This document shows, one piece after another, positions 8,624 to 16,564 of a DNA stretch of 58,423 nt. The position numbers and the translations under genes are program-made. The notes below the pieces were generated by a model, which saw only the letters and a list, made by a program, of their open reading frames with translations, searched no databases and was not told where the DNA came from. Every line of letters begins with the position of its first letter. Position 1 is the stretch's first letter. Source of the stretch: Variovorax sp. (GTDB lineage Bacteria > Pseudomonadota > Gammaproteobacteria > Burkholderiales > Burkholderiaceae_C); the NCBI GenBank assembly GCA_025352265.1, contig JANXTS010000016.1, positions 1 through 58,423 of the forward strand. Reading direction: 5' to 3'.

Positions 8624-11170
8624 TCATGCAGCAGGAACGGGCTGGCCCAGGATGGCACCCGTAAGGCCTTGTTCCGGCGTTGGCGGTGACGCCACATCGC
8701 CCCACTGCACGACACTTGCCCGGAGCGCTTCCATCAGGTCATCCGCCATGGCCTCGAGCAGGCGAACCTCGCGCTGATCGAGCGCCTGCGGCTCGGTGTC
8801 GAGCAGGCACAAAGTGCCGAGCACATGTCCGTCGATGTCTTTAAGTGGCGCGCCGGCGTAGAAGCGAAGTCCTTTGGACTGGAGCGAAGGATTGCCTGCA
8901 AAACGCATGTCTTTCGCAATGTCGGGCACCACCAGCGTCTGGCCATTGGCAACCACATGCCCGCACATCGAGGCGGAGCGGGAGACGCCCATGTCTTTAT
9001 CACCCGCCGCGGCCATCTCTGCGCCAGAAGCGACGCGCAGACTGCCGAACGAGCCCCTGACCTGCTGCGAGTCAGCGTCGATTAGCGACACCATCGCCAT
9101 CGGCACATCGAAGATGTCGGCAGCGCGCTTGGATGCCGCGTCGAAGAGCGCCTGAGCGCGCGGGTCCAGTGCGCCACTCGCGCGCAGTGCCGCGAGCCGT
9201 TGCGCATCGGCTTCCGGCACGACTGCTTGCATAAAGCCTTCGCTGAGGTGCGCCCCCATCAACGCAGCGATGCGCACTGCAGCCTCGCCTATCGATGTGA
9301 CGACCGCGTCGGCGCCGAGTGCCTTGCACGCTTCTTCGCCGAGCAATTCGGCCGGGGCATTCCACAAGCCGAGCACGACTTGCACGTTGGGCCAGCGCCG
9401 CTTCAAGCGCCGACAGAAATGTCGCGCTTGCACGGCAGGCTCGGGACTCAAATAGGAAATGCAGACGACTTGCGCCCCGTCGAGTGCCAGCCCGGCAATG
9501 TAGTCCGCGGTCACCGTCCCGGCGGGACGGTGAATGGATGGGTACTTATTGAGCGACAGTGAATGCGCCAGCATGCGCGCTGCCAACGCGTCGACCTCCC
9601 ACTTGCCGCCGATGCACACCACCCCCGGACCACCGACCGCTTCCGGCTCTGGATGCTGTTCCCGCAAGTCGTCGATAACTGCATCCATGCCGATCACGAC
9701 CCGGTGCCGGTGTTCTGCCGTGGCCACGCTGGCGTGATCGCTCGACGCCATGCGCAGCACCGGCAGACCGGTCTCGCTATAAAAGCCGATCACGTTTCCG
9801 TCGACCACCTGCTCGCTTGCCAATTCGCTGGCTTCCTCGACATCGCCGGCAATCAGCCGCTGGTAGATGCGCGTGGGCGTGTCCAGCGCTGCCTTGCTTC
9901 CCAGCAGCACATCCAAAAAACGAAGCCGCGGAAGATGGCGCCCGATCACCAGCAGACACACGGTGAGCGGCGTCGACATGATCAGGCCGACCGGCCCCCA
10001 CAAGGCAGTCCAGAAGGTGGCCGATACCATCAAGGACATTGCAGACAGGCCAGTGCTCGCGCCATACAGCCACGGCTCGATCACGTTGTTGCTGAGCATC
10101 TCCAGCGCCACGATGAGTCCGACGGTCCACAGCACCATGCTCCATCCAGGATCGACCGCAAACGCAAGCGCTAAAGGAAACACCGCAGAGATCATCGGCC
10201 CGATGTAAGGCACGAATCGCATCACCGCGGCCACCGCGCCCCAGAGGATGGCGCCCGGCACGCCGATAAACCACAACCCCACGGCCATCGGCACGCCATA
10301 GCTCAGGTTGACGATGAGCTGCATCGTGAGGTACTTGCTGATGCGCTGCCCGGCATCGTCCATCGCGTCGGTCGACCGATGCAGGCTACCGCCCCACAGA
10401 CGCAGCAGTCGGTCTCGCAGGTCCAGGCGGTCTAACAGAATCAACACCACGAAGACCAGCACGATGCCGGCGTTGGCCAGCGGTCCGCTGGCAGCCTCTA
10501 AAAAATGGACTGCCTGTTGGAACGACGACGGCGGGCGCTCTGCCAGCTGCACTTGTTGCTGCGGCGGTGGCGATGAATTGGTTTTGGTTCGGGCGGTGCT
10601 GGTGTTGGTGTTGGTACCGGTGCCACTGGGCCCAGTTACGGAAGCCGTTTGGTCGACCTCGCTCTTCAAAGTGTTGAAGGTTTTCACCACACCGTCGAAC
10701 ATGCCGGGGCGGGCGGCGCTTTCTCTGAGGTCCTGCAACTTGGTCTTGATGTTGCTCTGGTAAATCGGAAGCTGCGCGCTCAGCGTGCTGACCTGACTGC
10801 CCAGAAAAAGTCCTGCCAGGCCGATCATGCCCAGGGCAAAGACCACCACGGTGATGACCGCCGGCCCGCGCGGAAGGCCCCAGCGCTTGAGCCGCATCAC
10901 GAGTGGGTCGAGCACGAAGCCGAGCAGAAACGCAAGCGCCAGAGGAATCAGGATCTCGCGCCCGAAATACAGCGCGGCGATGATCATGGCGCCGGTGACC
11001 AGGCCGATCATCAGCTTGAGCTCGGGCACGACCGTGGCGAGCGCAGACAGTGAGCCGGATGACGGCTCCAATCGTGCGAAGTCCGACGCGGCGCCGACGC
11101 CGGATGGGCCGGCGGTTCCCTTGCCTACGCGCTGAACGCGCTGCCGTTCACCGGACTGTTCTCTCTCCAT
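8624..11170 (-). CDS. AI-2E family transporter fused to Rossmann-like and GAF domains
   Basis: An 848-residue membrane protein. The ATG at 11170 is preceded by GGGAGG at 7-nt spacing; an upstream in-frame start at 11248 has no such support. Residues of about 45-440 form the AI-2E/PerM/TqsA-type permease with its hydrophobic helices and a low-complexity Thr/Asn/Pro/Gln linker near residues 175-205. A soluble Rossmann-like domain follows (GGPGVVCIGG near its start, VCISYLSPEP in the middle), resembling the flavodoxin-like fold of B12-binding domains but without the DxHxxG cobalamin motif. The last 160 residues look like a GAF domain (DKDMGVSRSASMCGHV, GTLCLLDTEPQ). The arrangement suggests transport or export gated by a cytoplasmic sensor; the ligand is unknown. 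Confidence 0.9.
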   Translation of the reverse strand: MEREQSGERQRVQRVGKGTAGPSGVGAASDFARLEPSSGSLSALATVVPELKLMIGLVTGAMIIAALYFGREILIPLALAFLLGFVLDPLVMRLKRWGLPRGPAVITVVVFALGMIGLAGLFLGSQVSTLSAQLPIYQSNIKTKLQDLRESAARPGMFDGVVKTFNTLKSEVDQTASVTGPSGTGTNTNTSTARTKTNSSPPPQQQVQLAERPPSSFQQAVHFLEAASGPLANAGIVLVFVVLILLDRLDLRDRLLRLWGGSLHRSTDAMDDAGQRISKYLTMQLIVNLSYGVPMAVGLWFIGVPGAILWGAVAAVMRFVPYIGPMISAVFPLALAFAVDPGWSMVLWTVGLIVALEMLSNNVIEPWLYGASTGLSAMSLMVSATFWTALWGPVGLIMSTPLTVCLLVIGRHLPRLRFLDVLLGSKAALDTPTRIYQRLIAGDVEEASELASEQVVDGNVIGFYSETGLPVLRMASSDHASVATAEHRHRVVIGMDAVIDDLREQHPEPEAVGGPGVVCIGGKWEVDALAARMLAHSLSLNKYPSIHRPAGTVTADYIAGLALDGAQVVCISYLSPEPAVQARHFCRRLKRRWPNVQVVLGLWNAPAELLGEEACKALGADAVVTSIGEAAVRIAALMGAHLSEGFMQAVVPEADAQRLAALRASGALDPRAQALFDAASKRAADIFDVPMAMVSLIDADSQQVRGSFGSLRVASGAEMAAAGDKDMGVSRSASMCGHVVANGQTLVVPDIAKDMRFAGNPSLQSKGLRFYAGAPLKDIDGHVLGTLCLLDTEPQALDQREVRLLEAMADDLMEALRASVVQWGDVASPPTPEQGLTGAILGQPVPAA

Positions 11171-11324
11171 CGCACGCCTCCCGTTCAACGAAGTCGGCAC
11201 TGTGCTACCGCCGACGTCGCCCCGTAGTCGTCCGGTCACGCGACGCAAGGTAGTCCGGCTGCCCGACTGGCGACGGCGATCCGCTGGTCATCGACAAGTC
11301 AGGGGCAAATGCCATCATCCGCCC

Positions 11325-12578
11325 GTGAAAAAGTACATCCCTTCCTTTTTGCGCCACGTCGGCCCCGGTGTCATCACGGGTGCGGCCGACGACGATCCGT
11401 CGGGCATCGCGACGTACACGCAGGCGGGCGCGCAGTTCGGCACCGGGCTGCTGTGGACGGTGTTCCTGTCGCTGCCTTTCATGATTGCTATCCAACTGGT
11501 GTCGGCACGCATCGGGCGCGTTACGGGCAAGGGAGTGGCGGCCAATCTGCGTCAACATCTGCCGGCACCATTTCTGGCAGTGCTGGTCGGTCTGCTGGTG
11601 GTGGCCAACACCATCAACATCGCGGCCGACATCGCGGCGATGGGCGAATCGCTCAAGCTGGTGGTCGGCGGATTGGCACACTTTCATTCGTTGATGTTCG
11701 GCGTGGTTACGGTGCTGCTGCAGGTGTTCGTGCCGTACAGCAAGCTGGCGCATGTGCTCAAGTGGCTCACGCTCACGCTCTTCGCATACGTCGCCACAGT
11801 GTTGGCGGTGCACGTGGACTGGGGCCGGGTCTTGTATGACCTGGTGGTGCCCAAGCTGCAGTTCGACGGCGGCTATTGGATGATGATCGTCGCACTGCTC
11901 GGGACCACGATTTCGCCCTATCTGTTCTTCTGGCAGGCCTCGCAAGAAGTAGAAGAACTCCGACTAAAGGGTGGCCAGCGCGGCACCGACGAAGAGGTCT
12001 TGCACGACCTGGCCCGCGTCAAGCAAGACACCTGGATCGGCATGACGTTCTCGAACCTCATCGCGTTCTTCGTGATGGTGGTGGGTGCGTCGGTGCTCTA
12101 TGCCGGTGGGGTGCACGACATCACTTCGGCCGCACAAGCCGCAGAGGCATTGCGCCCGCTGGCGGGCGACTTCGCCTTCTGGCTCTTTGCCGGCGGCATC
12201 ATCGCTACCGGCCTGCTGGCGGTGCCGGTGCTGGCCTCTTCAGCCGCCTACGCTGTTGCCGAGGCCTTTGGATGGGAAGAGGGGCTAGAGCGGCACTGGC
12301 GCGAGGCCAAACAGTTCTACGCGATCATCACCGTGGCAACGTTGGTAGGCACGGCGCTGGGTTTCACGCCGATCGACCCGATGAAGGCGCTTTACTGGAG
12401 CGCGGTCATCAACGGGGTGGTAGCGGTGCCGATCATGGCCGCGATGATGGTGCTGACTACGCGCACCGATGTCATGGGCCGCTTTACCTCAGGCCGCAAG
12501 ACGCGGTGGCTCGGGTGGGGCGGAACTGCGCTGATGGGGTTCGCGGCGTTGATGATGGGTTGGGATCTGGTGCATTGA
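11325..12578 (+). CDS. Nramp-like divalent metal transporter (non-canonical site)
   Basis: Inner-membrane transporter of the Nramp (SLC11) superfamily, 417 residues and about 11 helices. I chose the GTG at 11325 (MKKYIPSFLRHVGPG); the upstream extension overlaps the divergent gene's leader. Canonical Nramp proteins carry DPGN in helix 1 and MPH in helix 6. Here helix 1 reads DDDPSGIATY and helix 6 reads TISPYLFFWQ, so the metal-binding Met is absent and the Asn is replaced. This matches a large bacterial side branch often labelled simply divalent metal transporter. Metal preference may therefore differ from Mn/Fe. The start is divergent from the AI-2E gene across 154 bp. Confidence 0.88.
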   Translation: MKKYIPSFLRHVGPGVITGAADDDPSGIATYTQAGAQFGTGLLWTVFLSLPFMIAIQLVSARIGRVTGKGVAANLRQHLPAPFLAVLVGLLVVANTINIAADIAAMGESLKLVVGGLAHFHSLMFGVVTVLLQVFVPYSKLAHVLKWLTLTLFAYVATVLAVHVDWGRVLYDLVVPKLQFDGGYWMMIVALLGTTISPYLFFWQASQEVEELRLKGGQRGTDEEVLHDLARVKQDTWIGMTFSNLIAFFVMVVGASVLYAGGVHDITSAAQAAEALRPLAGDFAFWLFAGGIIATGLLAVPVLASSAAYAVAEAFGWEEGLERHWREAKQFYAIITVATLVGTALGFTPIDPMKALYWSAVINGVVAVPIMAAMMVLTTRTDVMGRFTSGRKTRWLGWGGTALMGFAALMMGWDLVH

Positions 12579-12813
12579 CGGGTTGCGCGGCCGGTTGGCC
12601 GTATTCAAAGAACAGAGCGTTTCCAATTCGTGGCGACAGGGGTGAACACCCTGGTCCGATAGTCGCATTGGAGCTCCGGCGCCCTGCCGGCCAGGAACAT
12701 GCAAGGCGCAAAAACGCAACAAGCAAAACAGTTTTGCGAGGCAGCCGCCAGCCGAACGACCGCGGCTTGCACATACTTGTTCTTTGTCTCACCAGCCAAC
12801 AAACCTTTTCACC

Positions 12814-13650
12814 ATGAGTCAGTTCAGACACTCGCTGCGTGACCTCGACATCGTCATGCCCTACAGAGAGGCGAGTGACGAACGTCGGGAGAATCTTTAC
12901 GCCGTTCTCGCGCACCTCGCATTAACCTATTCGGATTACCGGATCTGGCTGATCGAAGCCGATGAGACTCCCAAATTTGAATGGTCACGTGCAAGCGACA
13001 GCCATATTCGCCACGTCTTTGTTCCGCACTGGGGCGCCTTTCCAAAAGCTGCGCTTTGCAATATCGGCGCGAGGCTCGCGTCCAGTCCGATCATCTGCTT
13101 CCACGATGCGGATTCGATTGGGAATCCAGCGCAAATGATGTCTTGCGTCGCCGGCCTGCTCGACGGGGATGAAAGCGAAGTTCTTTGTCCGTACTCGAAG
13201 GTCATCAATGTGACGGGGGCTCTCAAGCAATCATTCGTCCAGCTGCCGCGCTTCGATTGGTTCGCCCAGTTAGTGGATCCCGCTAGTCTGCCTCCTGATG
13301 CCCAGCTCCTGTACGTGGGCGCCAACGGCGGCATCGTGTTCTTTCGGCGGGACGCCTATGCCCGCGTCGGTGGGTACAACGCGCAGCTCGAAGGATGGGG
13401 CGGCGAAGATGACGAACTGTTGAGCAGAGCGACAAGACTTGGGTTGCGGTGGCACAGTTTTTTAGTACCACTCATCCACCTGCATCACGATGCAAGTTCG
13501 CGAGATGCTGCCATCGCCGCGACGCGCGGCTCGAAGAATGTCATGGCGGCGGAAGCCGCCAGAACCATGCCCTTGGTTGAGCTGGAAGAGATGGCGACTC
13601 GCCTTTCCGAAAACTTCCGGGCGCCAACTTTTCAAGCGAGAACCAAGTGA
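12814..13650 (+). CDS. Glycosyltransferase with Gal-transferase C-terminal (GWGGEDDEL) motif
   Basis: Predicted family 2 / galactosyltransferase-like enzyme acting in the cytoplasm on a surface glycan. The ATG at 12814 gives 278 residues; a TTG ten codons upstream is less likely. FHDADS (around residue 95) is the DxD-type nucleotide-sugar and metal site, and GWGGEDDEL (around residue 196) is the hallmark of the Glyco_transf_7C region. The gene has lower GC and different codon use than its neighbours. It overlaps the FkbM gene by 4 nt, so the two probably modify the same glycan. The 235 bp upstream contains hairpins (CGGCC-GGTT-GGCCG at 12588-12601) that could end the Nramp transcript. Confidence 0.85.
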   Translation: MSQFRHSLRDLDIVMPYREASDERRENLYAVLAHLALTYSDYRIWLIEADETPKFEWSRASDSHIRHVFVPHWGAFPKAALCNIGARLASSPIICFHDADSIGNPAQMMSCVAGLLDGDESEVLCPYSKVINVTGALKQSFVQLPRFDWFAQLVDPASLPPDAQLLYVGANGGIVFFRRDAYARVGGYNAQLEGWGGEDDELLSRATRLGLRWHSFLVPLIHLHHDASSRDAAIAATRGSKNVMAAEAARTMPLVELEEMATRLSENFRAPTFQARTK

Positions 13651-14522
13651 CGACTCTCTACCCGCTCGTGGCCGCCCGACACGGCCGTTTTTTTGTGAAC
13701 AGCAACGACACGTATGTCGGCCAGAGCCTCCGCCGCTACGGCGAATGGTCCGAGCCCGAGATCGCTCTCTTCAGCCAGATCGTGCGCGCCGGCGATGTCG
13801 TCATCGAGGCAGGCGCCAACATAGGATCGCACACGATCTGGCTCTCCAAGCAGGTTGGCGAGGCAGGCTCGGTATATGCCTTCGAGCCGGCCCGACACAC
13901 CTTCCAGCTTCTTTGCGCCAACCTGATTGCCAATGAATGCCTCAACGTTCGCGCCTTGCAGCAGGCCGTAGGTTCGACCGTTTGCGAGCTCGATTTCCCG
14001 GTCCTTGATCCCCGTCAAGCCTGGAATTTTGGGGGCGCATCCATGAAGAAGAATTGGACGCCGGTGACCGAGCGTGTTCGGGCCACCAGCATGGACGCCA
14101 TGCCGTTGCAGCGGATCGACTTCATGAAAGCCGACGTCGAGGGCTTCGAGATCGAATTTCTCAAAGGCGCAGCCGAGACGATTGCCGCACATCGACCGGT
14201 GGTTTATCTGGAGATCAACACTGCAGATGTTCGCGATGAAACGGTCCGGTTCTTCGAGCGGCTGGGGTACTCCTGCTCCTACTACATCACCCCGATGTTC
14301 TCACCGGAAAACTGGCTGGCGGACGCGCAGGATATCTTTCACGACTACTCTTTCGACATGCTTTGCACACCCGATGAGCGGTTTGTGACGTCTGGGCTAA
14401 CGCGGGCTGCGGTCAACGACAACACAGTGAGCTATCTGGAGGGACAGATGAAGTGGGCGACCTTGCCTTGGCAAAGTGCGCGGGTGTCTCTCCAACCGAG
14501 CATCCCGACGCGGATAGCCTAG
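13647..14522 (+). CDS. FkbM family SAM-dependent methyltransferase
   Basis: Class I methyltransferase of the FkbM family, often O-methylating sugars. Start GTG at 13647 overlaps the glycosyltransferase stop (GTGA). The SAM-binding loop VIEAGANIGSHT is at about residues 52-63, the acidic end of the next strand is VYAFEPA, and KADVEGFEIEFLKGA (around residue 160) is the conserved FkbM motif. The product is 291 residues. Together with the glycosyltransferase it forms a two-gene surface-glycan cassette inserted between the Nramp gene and xdhAB. Confidence 0.9.
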   Translation: MTTLYPLVAARHGRFFVNSNDTYVGQSLRRYGEWSEPEIALFSQIVRAGDVVIEAGANIGSHTIWLSKQVGEAGSVYAFEPARHTFQLLCANLIANECLNVRALQQAVGSTVCELDFPVLDPRQAWNFGGASMKKNWTPVTERVRATSMDAMPLQRIDFMKADVEGFEIEFLKGAAETIAAHRPVVYLEINTADVRDETVRFFERLGYSCSYYITPMFSPENWLADAQDIFHDYSFDMLCTPDERFVTSGLTRAAVNDNTVSYLEGQMKWATLPWQSARVSLQPSIPTRIA

Positions 14523-14839
14523 TCAGGACCTTCTTCGACCAGGTCAACCGGCCTCTCGCTGCTACTGAAGTCGAATGTCAATTGCGGATGGTGCGCACCC
14601 AACTCGAGCAGCGGCAGCGCGATCAACAACCGGTCGATGTGGATGTGGACGGTGAGCCGCCCTCGGCCCAGCGGCTCATGATGACCGGCTTGCAGTTTTT
14701 CAAGTTCTTCGACTTTTATGCATCACCAACGATGCGTTGGCTGGCTCAACAATTGCTAGCTGCTTCCTGGGCGCCTCAAGGGTTTCCCCGCAGGTTGCAT
14801 ATCGGGGAGCACATACCGAATATCGTCAAGACGATATAA
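14453..14839 (+). CDS. Small hypothetical protein, overlaps FkbM gene
   Basis: A 128-residue ORF whose GTG start lies 70 bp inside the FkbM gene, with GGAGGG about ten bases upstream. The C-terminal half (GLQFFKFFDFYASPTMRWLAQQLL) looks protein-like and could be membrane-associated. Later in-frame ATGs, such as the one at 14588, would avoid the overlap. I recognise no family. If it is not a gene, 14523-14908 is a 386-bp gap with no other feature I can see. Confidence 0.35.
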   Translation: MGDLALAKCAGVSPTEHPDADSLVRTFFDQVNRPLAATEVECQLRMVRTQLEQRQRDQQPVDVDVDGEPPSAQRLMMTGLQFFKFFDFYASPTMRWLAQQLLAASWAPQGFPRRLHIGEHIPNIVKTI

Positions 14840-14908
14840 GTCGTGCGGCAGAGGCCGGTAACTTCCGGTTGGTCCCTACGTCACACGCACAGCGAGCTGC
14901 CAACGAGC

Positions 14909-16564
14909 ATGAGCATCCAGAGTTCCACCCAGCCGATACGGTTCTTTCATCAAGGCAAGGTCGTCGAAGTCAGCGGCGCACATCCGACGCGCTCGGTGCT
15001 CGACTGGCTGCGCGAAGACGCTCGTTGCACCGGCACCAAAGAAGGCTGCAACGAGGGCGATTGCGGTGCATGCACGGTGGTGATCGGCGAGCTCGCGGGC
15101 GCTGCCTTAGGCGAGGGCGCGGTGGGCGGCCTTAACTTGCAGACCGTGAATGCGTGCATCCAGTTCCTGCCGACCCTGCACGGCAAGGCGCTCTTCACGG
15201 TCGAAGACCTGAAGGCCCAGTGCGGCATGAAGCGCAACCCGGAGCAGCACGAAAAGCACGCTGTGCGTCAGCTGCACCCGGTGCAGCAGGCGATGGTCGA
15301 CTGCCACGGTTCGCAATGCGGCTTTTGCACGCCCGGCTTCGTGATGTCGCTGTGGTCGACATATGAGCACCACCAGGCTGGCGCCACCCGGCCGACGCGT
15401 CAGCAACTGGCAGACGACCTGTCTGGCAACCTGTGCCGCTGCACCGGCTACCGGCCGATCCTCGATGCCGGCCAGCGCATGTTCGACCTGCCGGCGGTGC
15501 GGCTCGACACAGGCCCGGCTGTCGCCGCGTTGACGAGCCTGCAGCGCGAAGCCACCTTTACCTATGCGGCGCGCTGGACCGGGAACGTGGCGAGTGCGGT
15601 CGATGTGTCCGGCAAGGCGACGACCCCGCGCACCGACAGCTACCATGCTCCCAAGACGCTGGACGCGCTGGCCATGCTGCGCGAGCAAAACCCGAAAGCC
15701 CAACTGCTCGCCGGCTCGACCGATGTCGGCGTGTGGGTCAACAAGCAGTTTCGCGATCTGGGCGACATCATCTACGTCGGCGATGTCGATGCGATGAAGG
15801 TCGTCGAGGAGCGCGGTGACACGCTGTACATCGGGGCTGGTGCGTCGCTCGAAGTGGCGTATGGCGCACTCGCACAACGGGTGCCCGCGCTCACCGACGT
15901 GTGGCTGCGCTTCGCATCGCCACCGATCCGCCACGCCGGCACCATGGGCGGCAACGTCGTCAACGGATCGCCCATCGGCGATTCGCCGCCCGTGCTGATG
16001 GCACTCGACGCCGACATCGAATTGCGCCGTGGCGAGCATGTCCGCTGGATGCCGCTCGCCGAGTTCTACATCGACTACATGAAGAACCACATGCAGCCGG
16101 GCGAGTTCGTGCAGGGCCTGGTCGTGCCGCTGGCCGCGATGCGACGCCAGGTGCGCGTCTACAAAATCAGCAAGCGCTTCGATTGCGACATCTCCGCCTT
16201 GTGCGCGGGCTTTGCGATCGAACTCGATGGTGAAATCGTCAAAGCGGTACGGCTCGCTTTCGGCGGCATGGCCGCGACGGTGAAGCGCGCGGCACAAGCC
16301 GAAGCTGCGCTCGTCGGCAAGCCGTGGTCGCAAGCCAGTGTCGACGCGGCGAAGCTGGCGCTGGCGCAAGACTTCAAGCCGTTGTCGGACATGCGGGCCT
16401 CGGCCGCTTATCGCCTGCAGGTCGCGCAGAACCTGATCCAGCGTCTGTGGCTGGAAACGCGGACGCAGGGTGCACTGTCGACCGAAGAAACCAGCGTGTG
16501 GAGCGTGATGCCGCACGGCACCCGTGTCACCGCGGTCGCTCCTGTTCGTGGAGCCGTCGCATGA
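14909..16564 (+). CDS. xdhA: Xanthine dehydrogenase small subunit (FeS/FAD)
   Basis: Cytoplasmic electron-transfer subunit that oxidises hypoxanthine to xanthine and xanthine to urate with its partner XdhB. I chose the ATG at 14909 (MSIQSSTQ); the frame is open 22 codons further. It has the plant-type 2Fe-2S loop with Cys47, Cys52 and Cys55 (EGCNEGDCGACTVV), the second cluster in CGFCTPGF and GNLCRCTGYRP, then the FAD domain (LLAGSTDVGVW, GNVVNGSPIGDSPP). The product is 551 residues and ends with the CO_deh_flav_C domain. It overlaps xdhB by 4 nt. First gene of the purine block. Confidence 0.96.
   Translation: MSIQSSTQPIRFFHQGKVVEVSGAHPTRSVLDWLREDARCTGTKEGCNEGDCGACTVVIGELAGAALGEGAVGGLNLQTVNACIQFLPTLHGKALFTVEDLKAQCGMKRNPEQHEKHAVRQLHPVQQAMVDCHGSQCGFCTPGFVMSLWSTYEHHQAGATRPTRQQLADDLSGNLCRCTGYRPILDAGQRMFDLPAVRLDTGPAVAALTSLQREATFTYAARWTGNVASAVDVSGKATTPRTDSYHAPKTLDALAMLREQNPKAQLLAGSTDVGVWVNKQFRDLGDIIYVGDVDAMKVVEERGDTLYIGAGASLEVAYGALAQRVPALTDVWLRFASPPIRHAGTMGGNVVNGSPIGDSPPVLMALDADIELRRGEHVRWMPLAEFYIDYMKNHMQPGEFVQGLVVPLAAMRRQVRVYKISKRFDCDISALCAGFAIELDGEIVKAVRLAFGGMAATVKRAAQAEAALVGKPWSQASVDAAKLALAQDFKPLSDMRASAAYRLQVAQNLIQRLWLETRTQGALSTEETSVWSVMPHGTRVTAVAPVRGAVA

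Noticed and set aside
11171..11324. Manganese riboswitch before the Nramp-like gene
   Set aside because: No yybP-ykoY core sequence or matching stem arrangement could be found in the 154 bp.
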